From contig NZ_CP040846.1 of the NCBI RefSeq assembly GCF_006274605.1, positions 1,247,041-1,311,040 on the forward strand: a DNA stretch of 64,000 bases, given 5' to 3'. A program made the translations under genes and the position numbers. Origin of the DNA: Thermococcus indicus. GTDB taxonomy: Archaea > Methanobacteriota_B > Thermococci > Thermococcales > Thermococcaceae. The notes below the pieces were generated by a model. The model was given only the letters and a program-made list of their open reading frames with translations, ran no database searches and had not been told where the DNA came from. Numbering within the stretch: the first letter of the stretch is position 1; every line of letters starts with the position of its first letter. Positions 24,298-33,633 of this stretch are shown here, piece after piece.

Positions 24298-25689
24298 TCA
24301 TTTCAATCCTAATTTAACGTTTTCCTCGAAGTCCTCCAAGTCCCAAACCTGCCAGCCTTCATCGTTTAGCTTTTCTTTCCCTTCCACGCCCTTAGCAACG
24401 ATCCCATAACGCTTCTCCCACCCCTCAAGCCCAACCAGCTCAGCCTTCCTCTCCAACTCCTTCAAAATGCCCCGCGCCTCTCGCCCGCCAAGGTTTTTCC
24501 ACTTGACCTCAACGAAGAGCGCCTGTCTCTCCCTTTCATTCAAAGCCACCAAATCGACCTCTTCCCCCTTCCTCCACCATCTTCCAATTTTGGTGAAGCG
24601 GAAGGGAAGTTCCCCAGCCTTGTTCAGCTCGATTAAAAATTGCCGTGCAACCTCCTCAAAAATCCAGCCGAGGTACTCGTTAAGGTCGCCCATAATGATA
24701 TCCACGAGAAGCTCTCCCTGTCCGGTCTCCACCAGATCCTCGTTCGGGTGAACGTAGCGGAACCAGAAGGCGAAGTAGGGGTCGGCTATATAGTATCTCC
24801 CTCTCCGGCTCTTCCTGCTCGCCGTGACTGGAACTTCCCTCTTTACGAAGCCGAGGTCGATGAGAACGCTGAGGTACTTCCCAACGGTCCCCCTCTCAAG
24901 TCCCGTTTCGTTCATAATCTCGCCGAGCGTCGTCTTCCCCCTCGCGATGGATTCCATTATCGCGAAATAGTTCCTCGGCTCGTCGAGTTCTTCCATAAGG
25001 ACGAAGCGGGCGTCTCCGTAGAGGAAGGAATCCGGCTGGAAGTAGGATTTAAGGTTCTCCTCGATGCTCTTTGAGTCGTCAAACTCAAGGAGATAAGCTG
25101 GTGTTCCCCCGAGGATTCCATAGGCTCTAACGAACTCCTCAATCGAGTAGCGGGGCAAAAAAGCCCTCGCCCCGAAGAAGCCCAGCGGATTCACCCTCAG
25201 CTGTGCCGTCCTCCTGCCGTATATCGGGCTCTTGTAGCCGAGAAGCCTTTCCATCATCGAGACGCTTGAGCCACAGATGACGAGGTAAATCTGGCTTTTA
25301 CTCAGCTTTAAGTCCCAGTACTCCTGGAGGATTGATGGCAAAGCGGGGTTGGCCTTCACCAGATATGGGAACTCGTCGATGATGACTACCAGTCTTTTCT
25401 CGGCTTTCGTATGGAGGTATTCAAAGAATGCGTCCCAGCTCTGAAAGGGGTTCTTTTCGAGGAAACCGTCGTTAAAGTGCTCGGCTATCCTTTGGGAAAA
25501 CCGCCTGAGGTTTTCGGCCTCGCTCGTCTCTCTTGCGAGGAGGTAAATTCCACCGTTTCTTTTGAGGAACTCAAGGAGGAGTGCCGTTTTTCCGATCCTC
25601 CTTCTGCCGTAGATGACGATGAACTCAGCCTTCCCTCTTTCGAGCCTCTCTTCAAGCAGGGAAAGCTCTGCCTGCCTATTGATGAACAT
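24298..25689 (-). CDS. Archaeal AAA-type ATPase with C-terminal DUF234 nuclease-like domain
   Basis: A 463-residue member of the archaeal ATPase group (COG1672 type). Walker A YGRRRIGKTALL is at about residues 26-37 and Walker B LVVIIDEFPYL at about 100-110. A winged helix follows near 265-320 (IMNETGLERGTVGKYLSVL). The C-terminal DUF234 part has EVDLVALNE and, 15 residues later, LFVEVKWKN, a spacing that fits the PD-(D/E)xK nuclease core. The role is unknown; mobile or defence-type functions have been proposed for such proteins. The promoter carries repeated AGTAAA operators. Monocistronic. Confidence 0.85.
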   Translation of the reverse strand: MFINRQAELSLLEERLERGKAEFIVIYGRRRIGKTALLLEFLKRNGGIYLLARETSEAENLRRFSQRIAEHFNDGFLEKNPFQSWDAFFEYLHTKAEKRLVVIIDEFPYLVKANPALPSILQEYWDLKLSKSQIYLVICGSSVSMMERLLGYKSPIYGRRTAQLRVNPLGFFGARAFLPRYSIEEFVRAYGILGGTPAYLLEFDDSKSIEENLKSYFQPDSFLYGDARFVLMEELDEPRNYFAIMESIARGKTTLGEIMNETGLERGTVGKYLSVLIDLGFVKREVPVTASRKSRRGRYYIADPYFAFWFRYVHPNEDLVETGQGELLVDIIMGDLNEYLGWIFEEVARQFLIELNKAGELPFRFTKIGRWWRKGEEVDLVALNERERQALFVEVKWKNLGGREARGILKELERKAELVGLEGWEKRYGIVAKGVEGKEKLNDEGWQVWDLEDFEENVKLGLK

Positions 25690-25691
25690 AA

Positions 25692-25726
25692 TTTACTCAC
25701 CAGTAAATTACTTGCAAGTAAATTAT
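25692..25726. promoter_or_regulatory. Repeated AGTAAA operator at the ATPase promoter
   Basis: TTTACT (25692-25697) and AGTAAATTA (25702-25710) form an inverted pair, and a second AGTAAATTA lies at 25718-25726. Another TTTACT is at 25744. They overlap the minus-strand TATA (CTTTTAAATAAT, 25721-25732) of the ATPase gene. Confidence 0.55.
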
Positions 25727-25775
25727 TTAAAAGTTGTGTCCGGATTTACTGTGACTGGGCAGTTCTGCTTTCTCC

Positions 25776-26204
25776 TCAACCCTCAACCTCAAACTCCACG
25801 CTCGCGTTCCTGCATCCCAAGGGCCATCCGCAGATTTCCTTCACGAGCCTGTACCTTCCGGGAGGAAGGTCGGGATAGGGACGGGGTTCCCCTGGGGATT
25901 CGTTTTCCGGCAGGTATTTCAGGGCAACACTCTGCCTCCAGGAATGGAATGGGGACAGGTCGTGGAGCACGGCGATAAAGATAAACGGAGTTCTTACTCC
26001 AACCCAGCTCCCGTTCTCCCACCGGTAGATGAGGTAGCCCTGGCCGAAATAAATCGGGGTTAGGCCGACGTTCCTTATCGTCAGCTCCGGCTCTTCTCCG
26101 GCTGAATACGTGCGCTTATCGAGGCTTATCATGAAGTGCGGTCCGGTGAGGCCCCAGAGGAGAAGCACCAGAAGGGTTATTCCAGCTCCAGTCTTCCACC
26201 TCAT
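25776..26204 (-). CDS. Exported Ig-like-fold protein, paralogue 3
   Basis: A 142-residue protein with an N-terminal signal or anchor (GAGITLLVLLLWGLTG) and one immunoglobulin-like domain: DKRTYSAGEEPELTIRNVG, then YLIYRWENGSWVGV, then LPPGRYRLVKEICG. These motifs recur in the two genes upstream, so the three are tandem duplicates. The DK/LN-x-TY...L-I-N-G and PPGRYR pattern is typical of bacterial and archaeal Ig-like surface domains of unknown role. It overlaps the previous gene by four bases. Confidence 0.75.
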   Translation of the reverse strand: MRWKTGAGITLLVLLLWGLTGPHFMISLDKRTYSAGEEPELTIRNVGLTPIYFGQGYLIYRWENGSWVGVRTPFIFIAVLHDLSPFHSWRQSVALKYLPENESPGEPRPYPDLPPGRYRLVKEICGWPLGCRNASVEFEVEG

Positions 26205-26671
26205 TCAACCACCTCGAACTCAGCGGAGAGGGTTATCCCGTCACTCCCGCTCCCACAGCGCCCCCTGTCAATGGTCACGGTCTTCGTAATCCTGTACCTG
26301 CCGGGCGGCAACGGTTCAAGCTTCCTGGCACCGTCAGAAACGTGTGTAACAAGGGGCACGGTTTGGCTCCAGTTGCCGCCGGGAGGTATCGTGTAGCCTA
26401 TACCGGTGAACGAGAACCCGAGGTTGAGTTCTTCCCATCTTCCGTTTTCCAGGCGGTAGAGCCTGTACGAGGCACCCACGAGTAAGGTCTCGCTTCCGTT
26501 GTTGATTATCGTGAGGGTGAGGTCCTCATCCACGCGATAGGTGCCTTTGTCGAGTCGCATGACGGCGGTTCCAGCATCGGAGAGTGTGTTTTTAGCTGTC
26601 TCACGTGTTCCGGCGTAGAGAATTCCAAGAAGGAGAACGAAGACGGCGAAAACAACCAGGATCCGATTCAC
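26201..26671 (-). CDS. Exported Ig-like-fold protein, paralogue 2
   Basis: A 156-residue protein with an N-terminal hydrophobic anchor (ILVVFAVFVLLLGILYAG) and one Ig-like domain with RLDKGTYRVDEDLTLTIIN, RLYRLENGRWEELN and LPPGRYRITKTVTI. It is a clear tandem paralogue of the genes on both sides. Two cysteines are lost compared with paralogue 3. It is likely a cell-surface or pseudoperiplasmic protein. Function unknown. Confidence 0.75.
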   Translation of the reverse strand: MNRILVVFAVFVLLLGILYAGTRETAKNTLSDAGTAVMRLDKGTYRVDEDLTLTIINNGSETLLVGASYRLYRLENGRWEELNLGFSFTGIGYTIPPGGNWSQTVPLVTHVSDGARKLEPLPPGRYRITKTVTIDRGRCGSGSDGITLSAEFEVVE

Positions 26672-26684
26672 CAGCCCGCCCCCA

Positions 26685-27197
26685 TCAGCCCCTCACGTCG
26701 AACTCGGCCGAGGCTTTAATCCCTATACTCCTCTTATTCACCGGCTCTGTAACCACTACAGTTTTCTCTATTTTGTAGCGGCCCGGCTCGAGGTTGAGGT
26801 CAGCCAGGTTCACCCGCTGCTCCCAGCTTTTTCCGGGCTCTATTATGACGGCTATCTCTATGAACATTAGGTTCACCGGAACCTCCTTCCACGTTCCATT
26901 CTCCAGTCTGTAGAGGCTGAAGTGGTAGCTCGTGGTGAAGTTGACGTTTCCGTTGTTGGTTATCGTTATGACCATCGTGTCGTTGGGGGAGTAAACCGTC
27001 CTGTTGAGTTTCATGAAGTCATTCATCGGCCGGCACTCCGGTGTGGAGTTCTCGATTATCGGACAGCCTCCGGTAGGAGCGTGGGCGATGTTCCCTTCTC
27101 CGGGGCCGCTGTTGGCAGATCCTCCCCAGTAGGAAGCGAAGTAATACCCGACCGGAATCAGAAGAACTATCAGCAGGACTGGAATAATTTTCCTCAC
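26685..27197 (-). CDS. Exported Ig-like-fold protein, paralogue 1
   Basis: GTG 27197 is chosen because GGTGGTG then lies four bases upstream and because it puts the anchor (RKIIPVLLIVLLIPVGYYF) at the N-terminus of a 170-residue protein. A Gly/Asn-rich linker with two cysteines follows, then an Ig-like domain (KLNRTVYSPNDTMVITITNNG, HFSLYRLENGTWKEV, LEPGRYKIEKTV). It is the first gene of the three-paralogue operon. Several N-x-S/T sequons fit surface glycosylation. Confidence 0.75.
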   Translation of the reverse strand: MRKIIPVLLIVLLIPVGYYFASYWGGSANSGPGEGNIAHAPTGGCPIIENSTPECRPMNDFMKLNRTVYSPNDTMVITITNNGNVNFTTSYHFSLYRLENGTWKEVPVNLMFIEIAVIIEPGKSWEQRVNLADLNLEPGRYKIEKTVVVTEPVNKRSIGIKASAEFDVRG

Positions 27198-27285
27198 GCC
27201 GCACCACCAGAGGAGAGTGTGCAAAAATCCTTTTAACCCTTCCCAACGCTTCAAACGGGATTGCAGCGAAAAGGAAGAAAAGAGG

Positions 27286-28575
27286 TCACTCCCTGAGCGG
27301 GAGCCCGTGGTCGAAGGAGTAGTAAACCCTCTGGAAGTTCATCCTGAAGTAGAAGACGTCGCGCTCGACCTTCTTCGGGTCCTCCTTGTCTATGAGGACG
27401 CGCTTGATGAAGTGCGCTATCTCCTTCATGTCGTCCTCCATCATTCCAACGCGGGTCATCTCCTGGACGCCTATGCGCAGGCCGCTTGGCTTCTCGACCT
27501 TCTCGAGCGGGTCCCAGGGCAGGAGGTTCTTGTTGAGGATTATGCCGGCCTCTTCGAGGAGCGGTGCTGCCCATCCGCCAGCCGCTTCGTGGAGGTCGCT
27601 GACGTCGACGATGACCTGGTGGCTCTCGGTGTAGCCCTTGTCCTCACCGATGACCTTGAAGCCCTCCTCGGCAAGGGCCTCGGCAAGGGCCTTGGCGTTC
27701 TTGACGATCTGGGCAGCATAGCGCTCACCGTACTCAAGCATCTCCGCCGCGGTAACGGTCTTTCCAGCCATGTGGTGGAGGTGGTGGTTGCTGAGCACAC
27801 CCGGGAAGATGGCCCACTGGAGCTTGGCAATCTCCTCGGTCTCGCCAAAGCGCTTGTAGATGATGACACCGCCCTGCGGTCCCGGGAAGGTCTTGTGGGT
27901 CGAGGCGGTGATTATGTCAACGCCCTCCCTGAGCGGGTCCTGGAACTGCTTTCCGGCGATGAGACCGAGAACGTGGGCACCGTCGTACATGACGTAGGCA
28001 CCGACCTCCTTGGCAACCGGCGCAAGCTCCTTGACCGGGTGCGGGAACGGGAAGAGCGAGCCACCGAAGACGACTATCTTTGGCTCGAGCTCGCGTATGA
28101 GCTTCTCGGCCTTGTCCACGTCGATGTTGAACTCCTCGTTGTCGAAGGGCCAGGTATGGACCTCAAGGCCGCGCATTCCGGCGGCACCGAAGGGCATGTG
28201 GCTTATGTGTCCGCCGTGGCTGGTGTGGAGAACTATCGCCTTGTCACCCGGCTGGGTAAGGCCGAAGAAGACCGCCTGGTTGGCGTTGGTTCCGGAAATC
28301 GGCCTGAGGTCGGCGAAATCGCTTCCGAAGAGCTTGGTGAAGAGCTCGACACCGATGAGCTCGACCTCATCAACGTACTTGCAGCCCTGGTAGTAGCGGG
28401 CCCTGGGCCAGCCCTCGGCGTACTTGTGCATGAAACCGCTCGCCACCGCGCGGGTGACGCTCGGAGAAGTCACGTTTTCACTGGCAATGAGGTTTATCGT
28501 GTGCTTCCTCCACTTCTCGTGGTCCTCAAGGAAGTCCATAACCCTGTCGCGGTATGCTTTGTATCCTTCAGCCAT
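27286..28575 (-). CDS. glyA: Serine hydroxymethyltransferase
   Basis: A pyridoxal-phosphate enzyme that interconverts serine and glycine, transferring a one-carbon unit to the tetrahydrofolate/pterin cofactor. The 429-residue product has NLIASENVTSPSV, SGTNANQAVFFGL and the Schiff-base lysine in TASTHKTFPGPQGG. ATG 28575 (MAEGYKAYRD) is chosen to match family length; upstream in-frame codons would add an unlikely 27 residues. A GGTG-type site precedes it. Monocistronic. Confidence 0.95.
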   Translation of the reverse strand: MAEGYKAYRDRVMDFLEDHEKWRKHTINLIASENVTSPSVTRAVASGFMHKYAEGWPRARYYQGCKYVDEVELIGVELFTKLFGSDFADLRPISGTNANQAVFFGLTQPGDKAIVLHTSHGGHISHMPFGAAGMRGLEVHTWPFDNEEFNIDVDKAEKLIRELEPKIVVFGGSLFPFPHPVKELAPVAKEVGAYVMYDGAHVLGLIAGKQFQDPLREGVDIITASTHKTFPGPQGGVIIYKRFGETEEIAKLQWAIFPGVLSNHHLHHMAGKTVTAAEMLEYGERYAAQIVKNAKALAEALAEEGFKVIGEDKGYTESHQVIVDVSDLHEAAGGWAAPLLEEAGIILNKNLLPWDPLEKVEKPSGLRIGVQEMTRVGMMEDDMKEIAHFIKRVLIDKEDPKKVERDVFYFRMNFQRVYYSFDHGLPLRE

Positions 28576-28708
28576 GTGGAACACCTCGATGGGGATTTGA
28601 GCGCGGGGAATATAAATCTTACCGCATGTGTTCACGTGTACAGAAATGGGCAGCACAGTGACGGAGATGGAACGGTGATGAACCCTTTTGAATTTGAAAA
28701 AGGGAGAC

Positions 28709-29905
28709 TCAGCGGCGGAGCTTCGCCGCCACCCACATCAGGATTGGAAGCACTATAAACGCCAGCATGTCGCCGGTGTCGCCCGCGAACGCAAGCACGT
28801 CGGCGAAGTTCCTGACGCCTGCAAAGTATACCGCGGCGGGGGGAACGACGGTCAGGGCCCACGCGGCTTTTCTGTTCAGCTTCACGAACTCCTCCGTGTT
28901 GCTCTGCTGTGCCAGTGCGATGCCTATGTAGCTCGTGGTTATCGCGAGGAGAGGTATGAGGTTGCCGATGATTCTTCCGAGGTGGCCATAGAGCAGCTCG
29001 AGTCCCTGCGTGGCTATCTCCGGGGTCTCCTTTCCGAAGACCAGCAGGAAGGCTGCCATGAAGACCGCGTAGATGGCCGTCGGGATGAGGAAGGCCAGCA
29101 CGATGACCTTCTTGGTTTCCTCGTAGCTCCCGAGTCCCTTGTAAACGTCGGGGATTATCGTGTGGCAGCCGAGGGCGAAGATTGCCACACCGGTTATACT
29201 CAGTATTCCGCCCAGTTCTGTGTAGAGGCCGTTCTCAAGCTCGGCGTGGGGAACGAGCATCAGCGTGACGCCTATGAAGAGCGCCAGCATGACGTAGCTC
29301 ATTATCAATTCGGTCTTTCCACTCGCCTCGAGGCCGCGGTAAACGACGAAGGAAGCGAGGACCCAGAATATCGCCGCTCCAACCGTGTCAGTGACGCCAA
29401 AGAGGCTCGCGAAGACGCTTCCCATTCCGGCAATGTACGCCAAAATCGCCCCGAAGCTCATTATGAAGATGCTCACGTACATCAGCCAGCCGCCGGCCTT
29501 TCCGAGGGTCCTGTTGGCGATGGTGCTCATCTGCGCTCCGCCCATCTCGGCCGAGAACTTGAGAACTATGAACGCCGTAGCGAGCATCAGGAGCATAACG
29601 CCCGTGAGAACCCCCAGTGCGGGGATAAGGCCGACCTTGCTCGCCGCGTAGGGCAGGCCAAGAACGCCGGCCCCTATCTGGGTACCGACGAGTATTGCCA
29701 GCGCCTCGTTCTTTGAGATATGCGCTTTTTCCACCCGTATCGTGCTCGTCCTTATCGCCGCGACCCCCTTCCGCTTCCTCATGAGCTGTATCAGCGCGGC
29801 CCTCCTTCTCAGCTTCTTCCGTCTCGCCAGCGCCTGCCTCTCGGCGTAGTACCTTCCGTGTGATGTGGTGACCTTTTTCCTTGGGGTTCCATCCGTTATG
29901 GGCAT
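28709..29905 (-). CDS. Aromatic/neutral amino-acid permease (HAAAP-like)
   Basis: A 398-residue integral membrane transporter of the APC superfamily with about 11 helices. The family start is clear at about residue 70: EALAILVGTQIGAGVLGLPYAASK, the unwound helix 1 with the GTQIGAG substrate site. Later ALGCHTIIPDVYKGLG and AQQSNTEEFVKLNRK match the tyrosine/tryptophan permease group. A long basic N-terminal tail (about 60 residues, KKLRRRAAL and similar) faces the cytoplasm and is unusual. The substrate is inferred from family only. A GGTGAG site precedes the start. Confidence 0.85.
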   Translation of the reverse strand: MPITDGTPRKKVTTSHGRYYAERQALARRKKLRRRAALIQLMRKRKGVAAIRTSTIRVEKAHISKNEALAILVGTQIGAGVLGLPYAASKVGLIPALGVLTGVMLLMLATAFIVLKFSAEMGGAQMSTIANRTLGKAGGWLMYVSIFIMSFGAILAYIAGMGSVFASLFGVTDTVGAAIFWVLASFVVYRGLEASGKTELIMSYVMLALFIGVTLMLVPHAELENGLYTELGGILSITGVAIFALGCHTIIPDVYKGLGSYEETKKVIVLAFLIPTAIYAVFMAAFLLVFGKETPEIATQGLELLYGHLGRIIGNLIPLLAITTSYIGIALAQQSNTEEFVKLNRKAAWALTVVPPAAVYFAGVRNFADVLAFAGDTGDMLAFIVLPILMWVAAKLRR

Positions 29906-30058
29906 CCTCTCACCTCCCTGTTCCCGCGGATGTGTTCATGAATACAATTTAAACCCTCGCACGGAAACATGAAGCGTATTTCAAAGATTATTCGGACGGC
30001 AGGGGAAGGGTCCTAAACGGTGGGGAGAATTTTTAAGGATATCCGAGTAGGTGTGAAC

Positions 30059-30814
30059 ATGATAGAGGAGGCTGCCAAACTCCTGGCCCGTTCGAGGTTT
30101 GCAATTGCTTTTACGGGTGCTGGAATAAGCGCTGAGAGCGGCGTTCCTACTTTCAGGGGGTTCAACGGGCTGTGGAAAAAGCACCGGCCCGAGGAACTCG
30201 CGACGCCGGAGGCTTTTCAGAAGGACCCATACCTCGTGTGGGAGTTCTACAAGTGGAGGATGGACCTGATAAAATCGGCAAAGCCCAACAGGGCCCACTA
30301 TGCTCTGGCCGAGCTGGAGGAGATGGGCATTCTGAAGGCCGTCATAACCCAGAACGTTGACGACCTCCACCGGGAGGCAGGGACGAGAACCCTCATCGAG
30401 CTCCACGGCAACATATTCCGCGTTAGGTGCACCTCCTGCAACTATAAGGAAAACCTCAAGGGGAGCGGAAGGCTGGAGGAGTTCTTGGCAGAGAAGGACC
30501 TTCCCCGGTGCCCGGACTGTGGCTCTCTCCTGCGGCCGGACGTCGTGTGGTTCGGGGAACCCCTCCCGAGGAGAGCCCTCCACGAGGCCTTCAGGCTCGC
30601 AGAGAGGGCTGACCTCGTCCTGGTCATAGGCACCAGCGGCGTCGTTTATCCTGCCGCTTACATTCCCCAGATAGTCAAGGAAACGGGCGGAAAGGTTATC
30701 GAAATAAACCCGGATGAGAGCGGGATAACGCCCATAGCCGACGTTTTCCTCCGCTGTCCCGCCGGCGAAGCCATGGAGAAGCTGATGAGAAGGGTTAAGG
30801 GGCTGATAGGATGA
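30059..30814 (+). CDS. NAD-dependent protein deacylase (sirtuin, class III type)
   Basis: Removes acyl groups from lysines using NAD. The 251-residue protein has [15 protein letters not shown] (NAD site), [12 protein letters not shown] (catalytic His in LHGN), four zinc cysteines ([23 protein letters not shown]) and [13 protein letters not shown] near residue 64 gives the Y-x-x-R pair of class III sirtuins that prefer succinyl- or malonyl-lysine. ATG 30059 is used with AGGTGTG upstream. A targeted role on chromatin proteins such as Alba is known for some archaeal sirtuins but cannot be inferred here. It overlaps the next gene by four bases. Confidence 0.93.
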   Translation: MIEEAAKLLARSRFAIAFTGAGISAESGVPTFRGFNGLWKKHRPEELATPEAFQKDPYLVWEFYKWRMDLIKSAKPNRAHYALAELEEMGILKAVITQNVDDLHREAGTRTLIELHGNIFRVRCTSCNYKENLKGSGRLEEFLAEKDLPRCPDCGSLLRPDVVWFGEPLPRRALHEAFRLAERADLVLVIGTSGVVYPAAYIPQIVKETGGKVIEINPDESGITPIADVFLRCPAGEAMEKLMRRVKGLIG

Positions 30815-31221
30815 GCGGAAAGGTTCTGCTGGTTGGATTTCTGCCCGGGGAAGTCGAGCAACTGCGGAAAGCCGTTTCAGTTCCGGTTTTTGAGGTTCCG
30901 GAGTACTGCAGGGACTGGGTCGTGAGCGAGGTCGTTGAGAAGGCGGAGGAGCTGAGCGGCTCGAGCTACTGGCACCTGAGGAAGTTCGTGATAATGCACG
31001 ACGTCGACAACGAGACCCTGAAGGGCATCATAGGAACCGTTAAGTCCCTCGGCCTGGGCAGGGTCATCTTCGCCACGACCACCGAGACCTCGCTAACCTG
31101 GAAGCTTGAAGACCTGCTCAACGAACTTATGGCCGAGGACGAGTACTTCAAGGCCGCACGCTGGGCCCGCGAGGAGGCGAAGAAGCGGAAAGGACCATTC
31201 CTCGACATCGAGAGGAAGTGA
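30811..31221 (+). CDS. DUF3783-family protein
   Basis: A 136-residue cytoplasmic protein. Residues about 5-60 fold as a small alpha/beta unit ([15 protein letters not shown], then VPVFEVPEY), and later parts ([44 protein letters not shown]) match DUF3783, a family without known activity. It is translationally coupled to the sirtuin (ATGA overlap), so a shared process is likely. Charged C-terminus. Confidence 0.75.
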   Translation: MSGKVLLVGFLPGEVEQLRKAVSVPVFEVPEYCRDWVVSEVVEKAEELSGSSYWHLRKFVIMHDVDNETLKGIIGTVKSLGLGRVIFATTTETSLTWKLEDLLNELMAEDEYFKAARWAREEAKKRKGPFLDIERK

Positions 31222-31274
31222 ACCCTCCCGAAAGGTTAAATATCTTGAACGAGTAGACTGCGGTGGGTGAAGGG

Positions 31275-32003
31275 ATGATAAAGGTCGTGTTCTTTGACCT
31301 GGACGACACGCTCGTGGACACGAGCAGGCTGGCCGAGATGGCGCGCCGAAACGCGATAGAGAACATGGTGCGTCACGGTCTCCCCGTTGACTTTGATACC
31401 GCCTACCACGAGCTCCTTGAGCTGATAAACGAGTACGGGAGCAACTTCGGCAGGCACTTCGATTACCTGCTCCGGCGCCTCGACCTGCCCAGCAATCCGA
31501 AATGGATAGCCGCCGGCGTCATAGCGTATCACAACACCAAGTTCGCCTACCTGAGAACCGTTAAGGGTGTTAGGAGGGTTCTCCTTGATCTCCAGAGGGC
31601 CGGCTACCGGCTCGGGATAATAACCGACGGCGACCCGATAAAGCAGTGGGAGAAGATTCTCCGGCTTGAGCTCGATGCCTACTTCGACGAGGTATTCATA
31701 TCGGACTACCTCGGCGTCAAGAAGCCCCACAGGAAGATATTCGAGAAGGCCCTAAGGAAGATGAAGGTGGAGCCCCGGGAGGCCGTGATGGTCGGGGACA
31801 GACTGTATTCCGATATCTACGGGGCGAAGCAGGTGGGTATGAAAACCGTGTGGTTCAGATACGGTAAATATGCCGACAGGGAGCTTGAATACCTCGAATA
31901 CGCGGATTCAACCGTGAACTCTCTGGATGAGATTCTGGATATAGTCAGGGGGCTGAACCTTGAAGAGGAAGAGCGTCCAGATAAGGAAGTTCATGCTGAT
32001 TGA
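31275..32003 (+). CDS. HAD-family hydrolase, archaeal phosphatase type
   Basis: A 242-residue haloacid-dehalogenase-fold phosphatase with motif [12 protein letters not shown], motif II IITDG, motif [15 protein letters not shown] and motif [16 protein letters not shown], so a complete active site. A helical cap lies between motifs I and II. It belongs to the archaeal group often labelled TIGR02253; the substrate is unknown. ATG 31275 has GGTGGGTGAAGGG upstream. The 3' end overlaps the next gene by 44 bases. Confidence 0.9.
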   Translation: MIKVVFFDLDDTLVDTSRLAEMARRNAIENMVRHGLPVDFDTAYHELLELINEYGSNFGRHFDYLLRRLDLPSNPKWIAAGVIAYHNTKFAYLRTVKGVRRVLLDLQRAGYRLGIITDGDPIKQWEKILRLELDAYFDEVFISDYLGVKKPHRKIFEKALRKMKVEPREAVMVGDRLYSDIYGAKQVGMKTVWFRYGKYADRELEYLEYADSTVNSLDEILDIVRGLNLEEEERPDKEVHAD

Positions 32004-32541
32004 CTCCGCCTACAAATCAAGAATCCTCCGGGGAGACAAGGTCACAACGATACGCTACGGCGACTACGAAGCTAAACCGGGGAGCGAAATCTACCTCGTG
32101 ATAACTCCGAGCGACACGGCCATAGCGAAGGTCAGGATAACCCGCGTTGAGAAGAAGAAGGTTAAGGAGCTCACCAACGAGGATGCAAAGCTCGATGGCT
32201 TCTCCGACGTCAGGGAGCTCGTCAGGGAGCTGAGCAAAATCTACGGCGAGCTTTACGGCGACGACGAGGTCACGGTGATAGGCTTTGAAGTCATCAAGCG
32301 CTTTGACGACGGTATCCCGCTCAAGTGGCTCAAGGGCCTGAACTATCACGAGCCGGCGGAGATAGCGAGACTTTACCTTGAGAACAAAGAAAAGTTGAAC
32401 CTCAACCGCGAGACGGACTTCATAATGCGCCGCATCTACAACGAGGGCCTCGGAAGGGCCGTCAGGACCTTCGGGCCAAAGAAGGTCCAGCAGGCGCTCC
32501 TCAAGACCTACCACGCCCTCTACGCTGAGGGTGTAATCTGA
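31960..32541 (+). CDS. ASCH-domain protein
   Basis: A 193-residue protein with an ASCH/PUA-like RNA-binding fold at residues about 8-115: [23 protein letters not shown], then [22 protein letters not shown], then the conserved VTVIGFEVI. The C-terminal half is helical. ASCH domains are thought to bind RNA or modified nucleotides; no precise function is known. TTG 31960 has a purine-rich site and overlaps the HAD gene; ATG 31993 would shorten the protein by 11 residues. Both are possible. Confidence 0.75.
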   Translation: MKRKSVQIRKFMLIDSAYKSRILRGDKVTTIRYGDYEAKPGSEIYLVITPSDTAIAKVRITRVEKKKVKELTNEDAKLDGFSDVRELVRELSKIYGELYGDDEVTVIGFEVIKRFDDGIPLKWLKGLNYHEPAEIARLYLENKEKLNLNRETDFIMRRIYNEGLGRAVRTFGPKKVQQALLKTYHALYAEGVI

Positions 32542-32589
32542 GCCGGTGAGAGAAAAGCTTTTTTACGGCTTCGCCTTTCTTCAAACGCC

Positions 32590-33165
32590 ATGGTGAAGGT
32601 TAAGTTCGATGCCAAGTTTGCCGCGCTTACAGCGGGAGTTTTCATCGTTCTGGTTCTCCAGGCGGCCGGTTTACTCCACGGAATAAACGAATGGGTTAAT
32701 TCGAGGCTCCCCCTCGTTGATACGCCCCTGATGAACTTTCTCACGGGGTTCGGTGGCGACATATTTCTCGCGCTGTTCGGGGCATTTGCCGTAATCACCG
32801 AGTGGAGGAAGAACGGCAGGGTTTCCCGGAACACGCTCCTTTTCATTCTCGCCGTCGCGATAGGTCTAGCCGCCGTCGGTGCCCTCAAGTTCATCTTTGC
32901 AGAACCGAGGCCGAGACCCTACGGGCCGGGCATAGGGGGCTACGCCTTTCCCTCGGGTCACACCTTCCGCGCGGCGGTAATAGCGGCCTACGGCTCGGAC
33001 CGCTGGAGAAAGTACGCTCCTCTCTTCTGGGCCTACGCCGCTGGAATAGCCCTCACGAGGCTGTTCCTTCACTACCACTGGTTCGGCGATGTCCTCTTCA
33101 GCCTGCTCTTTGCCCCCTGGCTCTACCTCCTGCTCAAATCACTCCTCGGAGGGAAGTTCGAATGA
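32590..33165 (+). CDS. PAP2-family membrane phosphatase
   Basis: A 191-residue protein with about five membrane helices and the three acid phosphatase motifs: KFIFAEPRPRP (about 98-108), PSGHTF (about 120) and TRLFLHYHWFGD (about 160-171), with the catalytic histidines. It probably hydrolyses a lipid phosphate such as a polyprenyl phosphate on the outer face. TATA-like TTTTTTACGG precedes it. It overlaps the next gene (ATGA). Confidence 0.85.
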   Translation: MVKVKFDAKFAALTAGVFIVLVLQAAGLLHGINEWVNSRLPLVDTPLMNFLTGFGGDIFLALFGAFAVITEWRKNGRVSRNTLLFILAVAIGLAAVGALKFIFAEPRPRPYGPGIGGYAFPSGHTFRAAVIAAYGSDRWRKYAPLFWAYAAGIALTRLFLHYHWFGDVLFSLLFAPWLYLLLKSLLGGKFE

Positions 33166-33623
33166 ACGGCTTCCTTGAGGTTTTCCTGCTCTCCCTCGTC
33201 CCGACCTTCGAGGGGCGCTACGCGATAGTATACGGCATTGGTATGGGCTACCCACTCTGGGAAACGCTTTTAGCGGCATCCCTCGGTGTTTTGCTCCTCT
33301 CGCTGGTTCTTCCGGCGGCTCTTCCTTACATAGACAGGCTGATGCTCTGGCTTGAAAAAACAGCCCTCAGAAAGGTGGCCCACCTCTACCTCTACTACGT
33401 CGAAAGGGTTAGGAGAAAGGCCCACCCCTACGTGGAGAAGTGGGGCTTCATCGGGCTGACGATATTCGTGGCGATACCGCTCCCCGGAACGGGCGTCTGG
33501 ACCGGTGCTTTAGCCGCTTACCTCCTCGCCATAGAGAAGAGGCAGACGGTTCCGGCTCTAATCCTCGGCGGGCTTTTGAGCATGGCGATAACCCTGCTGC
33601 CGGCTTTAGGGATTTTTGGGTAA
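33162..33623 (+). CDS. Small multidrug-export-type membrane protein
   Basis: A 153-residue membrane protein of the Sm_multidrug_ex family (PF06695), named by similarity with little direct evidence. Four helices are seen, with PTFEGRYAIVYGIGMG early and FVAIPLPGTGVWTGALAAYLLAIEK later, the conserved PGTG loop of the DedA-like fold. ATG 33162 overlaps the PAP2 stop. A partner in lipid-phosphate flipping or undecaprenyl-like recycling is plausible because DedA-type proteins do this in bacteria; that is inference. Confidence 0.8.
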   Translation: MNGFLEVFLLSLVPTFEGRYAIVYGIGMGYPLWETLLAASLGVLLLSLVLPAALPYIDRLMLWLEKTALRKVAHLYLYYVERVRRKAHPYVEKWGFIGLTIFVAIPLPGTGVWTGALAAYLLAIEKRQTVPALILGGLLSMAITLLPALGIFG

Positions 33624-33633
33624 AAAGAGAAGC

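Noticed and set aside
27217-28758. Long plus-strand frame of 513 codons
   Set aside because: It is the complementary shadow of glyA on the other strand. It has no ribosome site and shows Leu/Val-rich shadow composition.
28688-29716. 342-codon plus-strand frame
   Set aside because: Shadow of the amino-acid permease gene; Asp/His/Glu-rich translation with no domain.
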